From NCBI GenBank assembly GCA_035361955.1, contig DAOSDC010000001.1, positions 1 to 64,000 of the forward strand: DNA of 64,000 nt. The letters run 5' to 3'. Of the stretch, positions 1-9,400 are shown one piece after another (the stretch's first letter is position 1; the number at the start of each line of letters is the position of its first letter). The translations under genes were made by a program, and so were the position numbers. Source of the DNA: UBA6120 sp035361955. GTDB lineage: Bacteria; Bacillota_I; Bacilli_A; RFN20; CAG-826. Below the pieces are notes generated by a model that saw only the letters and a program-made list of their open reading frames with translations, had not been told where the DNA came from and made no database searches.

Positions 1-647
1 AATAATCCTTCGACTTGGTGTTCGTATAAATGAGGTTTTAGTTTCGCAGCGATGTAGTTAAGACCAAATCCTGTGATTCGTATCGCTTGCCTGATTGCCG
101 CCACTTCGGCGTCTGATTTAATCATTCGTTGCCGCACAATCATCAAATAGACGTCTTTGATTTCCAAAGTCGCGTCGAGTTCGCGTAGTTTGGCGCCAAA
201 TGCGCTTGTGTGCATGTAATTAGGACCGATGACGATGTTCGGTTCAAGATCGAGGTAAACGCGGGCTACATGGCCGTAAATGCCTTCTCCACCAAAAATA
301 GCCTCCATTTTGGCCATCAAATTTTTCGTTAGCAAGACATCGTCGATGGCACTGATGCGTCGGGCTTGTTCAATCGCGAGCAAGCGGCCCGTCCAGCGTT
401 CTTTGTCGGGATTGGCTTCGTCGATGAATAAATATGTACGTGCCTCGCCTTTACTCTTAATGATGGCAAGGACGGAATTCTCTTGAGTAATGCCCGTCAT
501 GTATTCAAAATTGCGATTGGCGATGAAAGGATAAGTGCCATCCGCCGATGATTTGATGGGGACTCCGGCGAAAAGGAGCAGACCGCTGTCTTCTTCAAGC
601 TGCGCGATCAATTGGTCGCGTCTTTTTTTAAATTGGCCAGCCTCCAT
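1..647 (-). CDS. pepP: Xaa-Pro aminopeptidase (aminopeptidase P), N-terminal part, runs off the window
   Basis: The gene starts with ATG at 647, preceded by a GGAGG ribosome site 7 nt upstream, and continues past base 1, so only about 215 residues are visible. The visible part matches the creatinase-like N-terminal domain of M24B peptidases: a substrate region reading GLLLFAGVPIKSSADGTYPF, then FIANRNFEYMTGI and a segment with YLFIDEANPDKERWTG. The metal-binding pita-bread domain would lie outside the window and cannot be checked. The family removes an N-terminal residue before proline and is usually cytoplasmic. It lies 16 nt downstream of the YigZ gene on the same strand, probably as the last gene of the transcript from the giant protein gene. 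Family assignment is fairly sure; catalytic competence is unseen. Confidence 0.8.
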   Translation of the reverse strand, partial: MEAGQFKKRRDQLIAQLEEDSGLLLFAGVPIKSSADGTYPFIANRNFEYMTGITQENSVLAIIKSKGEARTYLFIDEANPDKERWTGRLLAIEQARRISAIDDVLLTKNLMAKMEAIFGGEGIYGHVARVYLDLEPNIVIGPNYMHTSAFGAKLRELDATLEIKDVYLMIVRQRMIKSDAEVAAIRQAIRITGFGLNYIAAKLKPHLYEHQVEGL

Positions 648-663
648 GACGAATTCCTCCGCT

Positions 664-1257
664 TTATGTGACAATCGTGCGTTCGCTTCGTGCCGTGATA
701 TTCCAATCAGGAAGTCGTCTGGCAAGATAATCTGGTTCAAACGCACTGAAAATAAGCGTTGCGCTTATTGTTTTATTATAAGTGATATTTTCGATACGTG
801 CATCGGTTTCCAATACAAATCGGTGCAGGACACTCATCTGTTCCAGCGGTCCGCTAAGACTAATAAGCATTTGGGTGCTGAATGAGCCAAAAACGCTAGC
901 TGCCAAAGCGATGGAAGCCGCCTGAGCAAATGCGGCACGCAATCCTTTGACACCGAGCTTTTTGCCACCAAAATAACGGGCGACGATAATCATGGTCCGA
1001 TTGAGATTGTGGCTTTTCAGCGCATTAAATAGCGGAGCGCCACCAGTGCCCGATGGCTCGCCGTCATCATCTTGGAACGATTGATCATCAAACCGATAAG
1101 CGTAAGGAAAATGACTGGCGCCACCATGTTCTTTGGCAATGCGGTGTCGCAATATTTTCACATCATCAATTGTTTCTAGTGGAAAAACAAAGGCGTGAAA
1201 GCGCGATCTTTGACAAACGTATTGGGCCAAGCCTCCCTCAATGATGCCATGCATCAT
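664..1257 (-). CDS. yigZ: YigZ/IMPACT family protein
   Basis: A 197-residue protein of the UPF0029/IMPACT family. The family hallmark DDGEPSGTGG lies at residues 64-73, followed by ARYFGGKKLGVKGL near 95-108, both typical of the N-terminal domain. The rest resembles the small C-terminal DUF1949 ferredoxin-like domain. The biochemical role of bacterial members is not settled; links to translation or ribosome stress come from the eukaryotic relative IMPACT. The start ATG overlaps the mrp stop by 4 nt with no clear ribosome site, so translation is probably coupled. The length is normal for the family. Alternative start: the next ATG codon, 3 nt later. Confidence 0.88.
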   Translation of the reverse strand: MMHGIIEGGLAQYVCQRSRFHAFVFPLETIDDVKILRHRIAKEHGGASHFPYAYRFDDQSFQDDDGEPSGTGGAPLFNALKSHNLNRTMIIVARYFGGKKLGVKGLRAAFAQAASIALAASVFGSFSTQMLISLSGPLEQMSVLHRFVLETDARIENITYNKTISATLIFSAFEPDYLARRLPDWNITARSERTIVT

Positions 1258-2048
1258 TCAAGATCTAACACGGCTTTGACGACTGCTTCCATTTGCGGAA
1301 AATGCGCCGTCTCAAGTTTTCCATCTTCAATAAGCGCTGCCAAATCAGGACGAATCGGTAGTCGTGATAATAATGGTACATGGTAGCGATCGGCTAAATC
1401 TTTTGCTGTGCTGGCACCGAAAATTTCAATCTTTTCGCCACATTTACTGCATTCAACGTACGCCATGTTTTCAACGATTCCCAAGACGGGAATGCGAAGC
1501 ATCGAGGCCATTTTGACACCTTTAGCGACGATATGGGATACAAGTTGCTGCGGTGATGTGACCATTAACAAAGCGTTGACCGGTATCTTTTGAAACATCG
1601 TTAAGGCAATGTCACCCGTGCCCGGAGGCATGTCAATAAGTAGGTAATCGAGTTCGTGCCACCACACGTCGGTGTAAAACTGGCGCACCAAATCACTGAC
1701 GAGGGGACCGCGCCATAAAATCGGTTCTTCGGTTTTGTCTAACAAAAGGGCCGCCGACATAATTTGAATTTCAAGCGAAGTAACGGAGGGAAGAATATAT
1801 CCCTCGCCCCCTTTGGCTTTGCCGTCAATTTTAAATAATTTGGGAATCGAGGGACCGAGAATGTCACTATCAAGAATCCCGACACGGTAGCCTTCTTTGG
1901 CAAGATGGGTTGCTAATAACGCCGTTACCAGACTTTTGCCAACGCCGCCTTTGCCCGACAGGATTCCGATAACGCGTCCCACTTTAGAGTTGGGATGTAA
2001 TTTGGCCTTTTCGAAAATATTGCTCGTGGCATTGGCTTTGTCGGTCAT
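1254..2048 (-). CDS. mrp: Mrp/NBP35 family P-loop ATPase, iron-sulfur carrier
   Basis: 264 residues of the Mrp/ApbC (NBP35) family, which binds and transfers Fe-S clusters in the cytoplasm. The deviant Walker A motif GKGGVGKS is at residues 32-39, the switch region ILDSDILGPSIPK at about 58-70, and LLIDMPPGTGD at about 136-146. The cluster-binding CxxC pair is present as C200 and C203 (ECSKCG). There is no N-terminal DUF59 domain, so this is the short form. ATG has an AAGGAG ribosome site 8 nt upstream that overlaps the stop of the giant protein gene, which ends 12 nt before. This suggests one transcript: giant protein, mrp, yigZ, pepP. Confidence 0.92.
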   Translation of the reverse strand: MTDKANATSNIFEKAKLHPNSKVGRVIGILSGKGGVGKSLVTALLATHLAKEGYRVGILDSDILGPSIPKLFKIDGKAKGGEGYILPSVTSLEIQIMSAALLLDKTEEPILWRGPLVSDLVRQFYTDVWWHELDYLLIDMPPGTGDIALTMFQKIPVNALLMVTSPQQLVSHIVAKGVKMASMLRIPVLGIVENMAYVECSKCGEKIEIFGASTAKDLADRYHVPLLSRLPIRPDLAALIEDGKLETAHFPQMEAVVKAVLDLE

Positions 2049-2060
2049 GGTTTCGGCTCC

Positions 2061-5000
2061 TTAAGCGTAAACGAAGTAAATCTTATCACCTTCGACTTCG
2101 AACACGAAGTTAGTGGCATAGGGGTTGACGTCGAGATTGACGATGGTCGCCTTGTTTGTCCAAGCATAGGCGGTCAATCCGGCTGAGAAAGTCACGAAAT
2201 TAGCGTTTTGGACAATTTCGGCAGCGTAGAATAGTTTAGCAATCAGTGAGTTACCATCGCTATCCCACGACGTGTAATTATAGGCGGTTGGGAATGGTCC
2301 GCCTGTGACGTTTGTATGAGCGAGTGAGCCCATTTTTACGAAGTGACCGCGCAACCTGGCGACGTCGGTTTCATCAAACGTATTAGTCAGAATCAAATCA
2401 ATTTCATCAAGAATTGACAGCGCACCTTCGACGCCATCGGCTTCCAGTGGATTCAAATTGGCGTAATCAGACGAATAGAAGTCAATCTCATCGGGTTCAG
2501 GGGCGACTTTGGCGTATTCTTCTTCAAAGATGTCGGTGTAGAAACCAGCCGACATTTCACTAACTAGATAAGCGCGATCGATGATGTCCCCCGACAAATC
2601 AAGCTCATAAGTATGCTCGATCAACAAGCGGAACTCACTGCCGAGCCCTTCAATCGAAGTGGCATCGGTCAGCGTGTTGAAACTGATGAGGTTGGCAATA
2701 TAGAGGTCGAGCCGTTCGGCTTCGAACTCGTAATCGAAGTCAGTGGCGAATATCGTCTCGATTTTTTCGGTTTTGCTCGTCTTGTCGGTCGTCGGATTGT
2801 TGAAATCTATATAACGAGCGACATCAGCTGAATCGAGAATGTTAAAGAAAGTTAGGGCTCGTGTCTTATATGATTCGGATGGTACATCGTTGGTGAATAC
2901 CAAGGAAGCGTCAAGTAAATGCAACAGCGGTTCACTCGTATGTCCGGCCGTAATAAAATCGCCGATATTAAACGCGCCGCCCATGTCCTCGTAAGTATCG
3001 GTGCCATCGTCATAGAACTCGTCGAGCAGATTGTGAATCAATCCGTCTGGTCCGGGAACCGGTGGCGTGACGTTAGTAAAGTCGGTCGTTGAATAATCCA
3101 TCGTCGTCAAATCGATGGTAAAGTACTCGACTGGCGTAATGTAGTAATCTTCGTTTCCTTCGGTATAGGTATCGAACGATATCGTTTCGAAGGCATCGCG
3201 GACGAGATCGGGAATCGCGTCGCTGGCCAAGTTGGAGTAGTTAAGTACGGCCAAAACGGCGCTGATATCATCGGGAGCGAGTGTCGCTGGGTCCAAACCA
3301 CCGGCGCCACCAGCGGTAGGTAGCACGCGTTTGATTTCTTTGAAAATGCGGAACAAAGCGTTAATTTCGCCGCCGTTACCATCCCAAGCGTTGGTGTGAT
3401 GTTCAACGCTAGCACCGTAAATCGTCTCGTAATTAACCACGAGATACTCGGCTTTTTCATGTGCGGTCGCGAATTTGTAAACCAAGCCATCATAATATAG
3501 CGGGTTCGGATTCGAGGTGTCGTTAATCAAACTGCTAATCCCAGTGTCATCCATCATCTTGATGATGAGTTGTTCAAACACCGTCGCTAAACTGGATGAT
3601 GTGTCCGGGACTCCTTCAATATGGAATATATGGCTTTCAAACAACTGCACAGCAAGATCGGCAATGTTGTCGATATCTTGATTGGCAATCAGCGTTAAGT
3701 CACCATAACTCGTGCTGGCAATCGTCTTGGCATCGCCGTAAATCGTCAGTAATTGCGTAATTTCGCCATCATCATAGGGTAGATACTTGTCATCAAGTGC
3801 TGGGTTACCTCGATTTCCTCGATAATGGGTGTTGGCATCGGTAAAGTCGACACCGCTGATGGTAACATCACCTGCCGTCAGCATATTGGCGAAGATGTTA
3901 GGAATTGAAGGGTAAACGATGGTTGAGTGATTCATCGCCAACAGCAGATTTTCTACTAAAGTGACATCGCTATCGATGAGTGTTGACAACACGTCGGAGG
4001 AACCGGCACCGCTGAATGAGGCAAATGTAAGACCGGTGTCTTCAAATGCTTCAAGAATGCCGACGATACGCGTAATTTCACCAAAATTGACCAAATCAGG
4101 GTCGCGCCATCCATCAGCAGAAAGCGGCTCGGTTCCCGCAAAATCATTGCCAATAGCGACGATATCTTCTTTTAAAGCGGGGTCGCGGCCTATACCTTCA
4201 TAAATGTATTCGTCGAGTTGCGATTGATCAATCAGCATGTAAATCATTTGCTCAAACACCGTAATGTCGAGCAACAAACGATCTTTCCCAGTTTGTAGCG
4301 TATTGAAGACAACCGAATTGTGCAAGGCGCGCAATAAATCGTCAATCACAATTGTGTCAAGCATCGTTTCATCGAATGGGTCGCCCGAATTAACGCCAAG
4401 CGAATCAAGCAGTTCGTAAATATCGAACACCTTGTCGATTTCTTGTTGCCGTTCGGAGACATCACTCATCGTTTTAATGTAAGCGGGATTGGAGTCGGCC
4501 AGATCAACGCCCGTGATTGAGAAACCACTCGTCGCAAAAATACGCTCGAGTAAGTTCGGGTTCGCCGGCCAAGCGATTTGTGATTCGTTGATACGGGCCA
4601 TCAAATTTTGAAGTTTCGTTTGACCAACGGGATCAGTTAAAAGATTATTAAATTCGGTCGATAGCGAGCCCGGATCACCCATGGCATCAAAATCGATGTC
4701 GGTGTCTTTCAAGGCCACCAAGATATTGCGAATCGTCATGATTTCGCCGTTGAGGCCAGTCCATCCATCGGAATTGGCGGGGACGGTGCCGGCAAAATCA
4801 TTGCCGACTGCGACGATGTCATCACGGAGCAATCCAGGTCGATCGACCTCCAACGCTTCACTATAGATATGTTCGGTGAAGTTGGTGACCGTATATAACA
4901 TTTTGATTGTTTGTTCAAACACGGTTAGATCACCGTCAACATGGCTATATCCATCTTTGAAAGTATTGAATACTTTTGATGTGTGTAAATCGGTTAAAAG

Positions 5001-8000
5001 CGTTGAAATGGCGTCTCCGTCGATATTGGCAAGTTGTAATGGCGTACCGCCAGTCAAATCTAATTCTTCGATACCGACATAGATATCAATCAAAACACCG
5101 ATTTCAGTCGCTCGTTCGGATTCATCAGATTCATTGCGGAAATAATCGGTATTCGTCTCGTCGAGATTGACGTTGCTAATGGCAAATGAACCTGATTGAA
5201 AAATTTCATCGAATAAATTGGGAATCGCCGGGTAGGCTAGTTGCGATCCATTAATATCCAACATTAGTGTTTCGACTTTGGCTGGTCCTGTCGGTGTCGC
5301 CATTAAATTAGAGAAGGCATTAGCGCCGTCATTGCCGAAATCTTCGAATGTCAGTCCGGTATCTTTGAAACTAGTCAGGATTGAGGTAATGGCTTTGATT
5401 TCACCGGTGAGTCCAATCCAACCATCAAGTAAAACTGATGAATCGGCGAAATTGTTATCGATGGCCATGATGTCAAGCCGTAGTTGCTCGTCAATCGCCT
5501 CAGGTGTCGGTAGGTCAGCGTATATATACGAATCCATCATCGAAGTGTCGAAAATCATCTCAATGACTTGCTCGAATACGGTCAAGAATCCAAGCGCGTG
5601 ACTGCGCGGTTCAAATGAAGTGTCAAACGTATTGAAAATACGCGAGTCGTGGAGGGCGTTGAGCATGTTTTCGATTTCGTGAATCTTCTCTGGTGTAATC
5701 GTATCCATCGAAAAATCGCCACCGTCGTTGAGCGCTAACTCTTCTAGTGTTCGATAAACTTCAAACATGTAATCGATTTCGATTTCTCGTTCATCGACAT
5801 CATCGATCGTTAAGATAATATAAGAATTGCTTTGTGACATTTGAAGTGACCCGACCGCTAGTTGCGGTGTGCCCAAAATCATGTCAAACATATTGTAGAG
5901 CATGATGCGCATGCTCCCAATGTCATTTAAGGCGAGCATGATCGGTTTAACGTCGACCGATGTGATCGAAGGGTCATTTTGCAGTTTGTTAATCGGATCG
6001 GGGTCACCATCCGCGAAATCTTGAATCGCTTGAACAAAGGCGATGATGCGGTCGATCTCGCCATCATCCCCATACCAATTGGCAGCCGTCGCGCGTGTAT
6101 TGCCAACCGCATTGAAATCTGCGGTTACGATGTCATATGGCGATAGGGAAGTCTCATCTTCGTAAGGGTCAAACACGTAATCAGCCATGATCGATCCTTC
6201 GCCCTTGATTTTATTAAGCAAGAATTCACCAAATAAATACTCATCATCAGGCGTCAGGAAAATCTGGCTTTGGGCGATCGCTTTAAGGATGTTTTCGACT
6301 TTGACGGGATCATCGTTCATGAAGTCGATGTTTTCAATGCCTGTCGTAAATGGCTCTAAGGCGACAAGGATGCTTTTTAGGGTATCCCCTTCAAGTTCCC
6401 AGTCAGTCACGTTACGGAACGACGAGCCTAGGTCGGTGTCCACCAAACCTCCGGCATCGCCAATCAACCCGTCGACAATGCCACCCATCGTAGCCGAAAT
6501 AATGATTGAGGAGTCGACGGCTGTAAATACTGCTCCAATCGGATCGTCGGGATCGGTAGCGAAGGCAATCATTTGATCGAGCACGTCGCCACTTGAGTCA
6601 ATGTTGAACAGATCGCTTGTCAGCGCCGTTTCTAAAAATTTGATTAAGTTATAGTTTTCTCCCGCAAAGATTGGATTGCCCAACTCGTCGTATTCGCTAA
6701 CCCAACCATCATGTGGCACGCTACGCATCGCGGCATCCATTTCGTCACTATCGATTGATAATGATCCAGCCCGATTAAATAGCGATGTCAGCAAATCGTA
6801 ATAGTTATCAGTCGTCATCAAACCATCAACGTCTTTAGGATTGATAATATCGGATTGGTAAAGCGAGTCGAGTAAGCCAATCAAATCATCAACGACGGGG
6901 GTAATATCCCCATCGCCAAGAATCGAGTCGAGCGAATCAACGACCGAAAGCGAAAAACCGATAATATCAATGAGGAACGACATTTGCGTCCCGACGTCAC
7001 TGAATTCAAAGTTAAACGAATTCGGATCAAGACCTAAATCAGTGAAAGTGTCAGCCATGCCTGCATTCGTCAGGGCGGATTCAAGTACATCGGGAAGTAC
7101 CGATCCCATGATACGCGACCGGTCGAGCAATGGACAAATGTCATCTTTAAACGCGTTTCTAAAATCGACGTCTTCAAACAAAGTTAACAAGCTGTCATCC
7201 CCAGGTTCGTCAGCCGATTTTTTGCCAGGCATTTTTGCGCCATCGGGAGCCGGCTCCTCTTCGGGGAAAATTAAATTCAGTAAAGCGTCGTTTTGGAATA
7301 TCGCGCTGACGATACCCAAAATCGCGCCAAATTCGCCTTTATAGTTAATACGTTTTTCGCCAAAATCCTCACCATTAAGGTAGTCTATCGTGGCATCGAG
7401 ATTATCACGGTTGAATTCGCCACCGCTTGTAAGCGCGCCTAATAGAGGTTCTAGCGCAAAATCGAGCAATTCGTCAAGTCCATGGATTAAAAGGCCGCTG
7501 TCAAAAAGCGCGGCTTTCGCACCAGGAATTGGTTCTTCGTCTTCGTCGAACAATACCGTTTTTCCGGTTTCAGCATCGATTCCAATCGGATTGCCACTGC
7601 CATCGAGCGCTCCGACGATGATTTCGATCAATTCGTCGCTATGAGCACGCACAATGTCCACCAACGCGTCTTGGGGATTATCGGCGTATTGTGGTGATTC
7701 AGGGCCTCCATCTTTCGTTTTGACACGCGTTCCGCTATTGGATGCCGCGTCAAATCCTGGGAAGAAGCCATCGTCACTAGGTGCGGTAATTTCAATAATC
7801 GTCGGCAATAAATCAGGATCAAGAGCGGCGATGCTATGCATCACATCGTAAATGAGCGCGATTTCTTCGCCAAAACGCAAATCTTGATAATCTTCCCACT
7901 CGGTCGGGAAGAATGTCGATAATCCCAAACCCTCAGGTGGTTCCGGCGCATTGAGTTCATCATTAACGAGCTTATAGACGACAGCCGGTAGCACTTGCGC

Positions 8001-9290
8001 CAAAAACTCGGAATTATCAATGCCGTATAAAGCCGCGCGAATATTTGGATAAGCTTCGTCGCCAACCATGGCCACGAGCAATTGAATCGGATCTAATTCC
8101 GTATCCGGATTAAGGACCATATCCAGCACGCCAGAAGCGACCACATCTTGGGCAATTTGATTAACGTTTTGTAGTTCCTCGTCCCAACTGATACCGTCAA
8201 GATCGATTAATGCTGGATCGACGAATGTTTGCACTTCCTCGAGATTCATGGCCACACCAATAGCTATTGGTAACGCCTTCATGATCAAAGCGGAACCAGT
8301 CAAGCTCGTGATTAGTGATCCGATGATGTTTTCTGATAGTAATACGGGATAAGTTGTTTCGTTAAGTCCATTGGTTAGGACGCCCGTTGACAACACCGTC
8401 GAACTGATGCTGGCAATCGTGTATAACTCACCGCTTAGCGTTAAGACGAAATCGTCCATCGTTTCTCCGGTAACATAGTCCATCAAAACGGTGTCGAGCG
8501 TGCGTCCATCGTCATCGACGCTCCAATTGAACAACACCTGGGCGAACAGCGAATCATTGTAAGCATCGATGAATCCCATGATTTGGTTGTATGTGGGGTC
8601 ATCAATTCCCGCGGTTGCGTTATCAGGATTGCGGAATGCTTGATTAATCGTATTCAAAAGCGAAGAAAACGGTACCATCAACATCACGGTGACGAGTGTG
8701 ACTTTGACAGCGTTCAACAAACCGCCGACCAGACGCAATTTATGTTTCTTGCGCCAATTTTTAGGGATAAACAAGCGGAATGGGAAAAAATATAATAGGC
8801 TGGCCAATAATTCTCCGACGGTTATTATCAGCATACCGAGGATGATGAAGACGACATACCGCAAAATAACTAGTGTTAAAGCCATTACCAGTTCCGCGGT
8901 TTCGGCGCCACTTCCTGCAGGAAGGCCACTTCCTTGAAGTAATTGTGTCACGAATGATTCAATTGTCGCTTGAATCGTCGTCACGTTGATGACAATAGTT
9001 GATTCTCCTAACGACAGCTCAAGCGGAGGGATATTTAATCCAAACCCCGCTAACGTCGTGCCAATGTCAAATGATGCCAATAAATCAGTTAATGGACGTG
9101 AGGCGAAAAAAGCGACTAAAACGAGGCCGCCAACGAACACCAACCGAAACCCGGCTTTCCAGACGCCGCGTATCAACCCGACCAAAAAGCCGACTACAAT
9201 CATACCGACAATAACAAAGAATCCGATGTTGAATGCCATCCCGATCATCTCGGGGTCAATGGGAGGTAAACTTGCAAATTTATATAACAC
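2061..9290 (-). CDS. Giant acidic repeat protein with CvpA-like membrane N-terminus (2409 aa)
   Basis: An uninterrupted 2409-residue reading frame, by far the largest gene here. It starts at GTG with GAGGA 7 nt upstream. The first 210 residues hold about four hydrophobic segments (near 18-40, 46-65, 132-160, 187-207) with the motif GFLVGLIRGVWK, the arrangement of the CvpA/colicin V production family. The remainder has no obvious membrane span, is rich in Asp and Glu, and carries at least four diverged copies of a roughly 220-residue module between about residues 1050 and 1990. Shared words in the modules are GEI...IL, IP-NLF, SER..EID, TVFEQ and AIGNDFAG. I see no enzyme motif, LPXTG signal or C-terminal membrane anchor. 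The sidedness of the large domain is unknown. The frame is intact over 7.2 kb with the same codon style as its neighbours, so it is surely translated. Function is unknown; a membrane-tethered scaffold or adhesion-type role is only a guess. Confidence 0.93.
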   Translation of the reverse strand: MLYKFASLPPIDPEMIGMAFNIGFFVIVGMIVVGFLVGLIRGVWKAGFRLVFVGGLVLVAFFASRPLTDLLASFDIGTTLAGFGLNIPPLELSLGESTIVINVTTIQATIESFVTQLLQGSGLPAGSGAETAELVMALTLVILRYVVFIILGMLIITVGELLASLLYFFPFRLFIPKNWRKKHKLRLVGGLLNAVKVTLVTVMLMVPFSSLLNTINQAFRNPDNATAGIDDPTYNQIMGFIDAYNDSLFAQVLFNWSVDDDGRTLDTVLMDYVTGETMDDFVLTLSGELYTIASISSTVLSTGVLTNGLNETTYPVLLSENIIGSLITSLTGSALIMKALPIAIGVAMNLEEVQTFVDPALIDLDGISWDEELQNVNQIAQDVVASGVLDMVLNPDTELDPIQLLVAMVGDEAYPNIRAALYGIDNSEFLAQVLPAVVYKLVNDELNAPEPPEGLGLSTFFPTEWEDYQDLRFGEEIALIYDVMHSIAALDPDLLPTIIEITAPSDDGFFPGFDAASNSGTRVKTKDGGPESPQYADNPQDALVDIVRAHSDELIEIIVGALDGSGNPIGIDAETGKTVLFDEDEEPIPGAKAALFDSGLLIHGLDELLDFALEPLLGALTSGGEFNRDNLDATIDYLNGEDFGEKRINYKGEFGAILGIVSAIFQNDALLNLIFPEEEPAPDGAKMPGKKSADEPGDDSLLTLFEDVDFRNAFKDDICPLLDRSRIMGSVLPDVLESALTNAGMADTFTDLGLDPNSFNFEFSDVGTQMSFLIDIIGFSLSVVDSLDSILGDGDITPVVDDLIGLLDSLYQSDIINPKDVDGLMTTDNYYDLLTSLFNRAGSLSIDSDEMDAAMRSVPHDGWVSEYDELGNPIFAGENYNLIKFLETALTSDLFNIDSSGDVLDQMIAFATDPDDPIGAVFTAVDSSIIISATMGGIVDGLIGDAGGLVDTDLGSSFRNVTDWELEGDTLKSILVALEPFTTGIENIDFMNDDPVKVENILKAIAQSQIFLTPDDEYLFGEFLLNKIKGEGSIMADYVFDPYEDETSLSPYDIVTADFNAVGNTRATAANWYGDDGEIDRIIAFVQAIQDFADGDPDPINKLQNDPSITSVDVKPIMLALNDIGSMRIMLYNMFDMILGTPQLAVGSLQMSQSNSYIILTIDDVDEREIEIDYMFEVYRTLEELALNDGGDFSMDTITPEKIHEIENMLNALHDSRIFNTFDTSFEPRSHALGFLTVFEQVIEMIFDTSMMDSYIYADLPTPEAIDEQLRLDIMAIDNNFADSSVLLDGWIGLTGEIKAITSILTSFKDTGLTFEDFGNDGANAFSNLMATPTGPAKVETLMLDINGSQLAYPAIPNLFDEIFQSGSFAISNVNLDETNTDYFRNESDESERATEIGVLIDIYVGIEELDLTGGTPLQLANIDGDAISTLLTDLHTSKVFNTFKDGYSHVDGDLTVFEQTIKMLYTVTNFTEHIYSEALEVDRPGLLRDDIVAVGNDFAGTVPANSDGWTGLNGEIMTIRNILVALKDTDIDFDAMGDPGSLSTEFNNLLTDPVGQTKLQNLMARINESQIAWPANPNLLERIFATSGFSITGVDLADSNPAYIKTMSDVSERQQEIDKVFDIYELLDSLGVNSGDPFDETMLDTIVIDDLLRALHNSVVFNTLQTGKDRLLLDITVFEQMIYMLIDQSQLDEYIYEGIGRDPALKEDIVAIGNDFAGTEPLSADGWRDPDLVNFGEITRIVGILEAFEDTGLTFASFSGAGSSDVLSTLIDSDVTLVENLLLAMNHSTIVYPSIPNIFANMLTAGDVTISGVDFTDANTHYRGNRGNPALDDKYLPYDDGEITQLLTIYGDAKTIASTSYGDLTLIANQDIDNIADLAVQLFESHIFHIEGVPDTSSSLATVFEQLIIKMMDDTGISSLINDTSNPNPLYYDGLVYKFATAHEKAEYLVVNYETIYGASVEHHTNAWDGNGGEINALFRIFKEIKRVLPTAGGAGGLDPATLAPDDISAVLAVLNYSNLASDAIPDLVRDAFETISFDTYTEGNEDYYITPVEYFTIDLTTMDYSTTDFTNVTPPVPGPDGLIHNLLDEFYDDGTDTYEDMGGAFNIGDFITAGHTSEPLLHLLDASLVFTNDVPSESYKTRALTFFNILDSADVARYIDFNNPTTDKTSKTEKIETIFATDFDYEFEAERLDLYIANLISFNTLTDATSIEGLGSEFRLLIEHTYELDLSGDIIDRAYLVSEMSAGFYTDIFEEEYAKVAPEPDEIDFYSSDYANLNPLEADGVEGALSILDEIDLILTNTFDETDVARLRGHFVKMGSLAHTNVTGGPFPTAYNYTSWDSDGNSLIAKLFYAAEIVQNANFVTFSAGLTAYAWTNKATIVNLDVNPYATNFVFEVEGDKIYFVYA
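3050..6200 (-). repeat. Tandem protein-level repeats of about 220 residues inside the giant gene
   Basis: The word TVFEQ recurs at DNA positions near 5575, 4915, 4250 and 3575, and versions of DI.A.GNDFAG recur near 6130, 5465, 4810, 4150 and 3425. The period is therefore about 655-675 nt, with one longer interval. DNA identity is low except in short patches: gcaaaatcattgcc is found at both 4792-4805 and 4138-4151. The duplications are therefore old. The edges are approximate, and the outer copies at each end are more diverged than the central three. Confidence 0.85.
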
Positions 9291-9400
9291 GATGGTGTCC
9301 TCGCTTTCTATTGGCGATGAAAGGCGATGTAATCGATGACAACACTATTTAATTTCTTTATTATGTTATCATGATTAAAATCATACAAGCGTAAAGCATA

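Noticed and set aside
3107..8065. Many shorter open frames on either strand within the giant gene
   Set aside because: They lie inside the long intact frame, have poor or no ribosome sites and show no recognised domain, so they are shadows of its codon pattern.
9336..9384. Clear promoter for the CPBP gene
   Set aside because: Candidate -35 and -10 boxes between 9336 and 9367 are spaced 16-20 nt with several mismatches, too weak to call with confidence.
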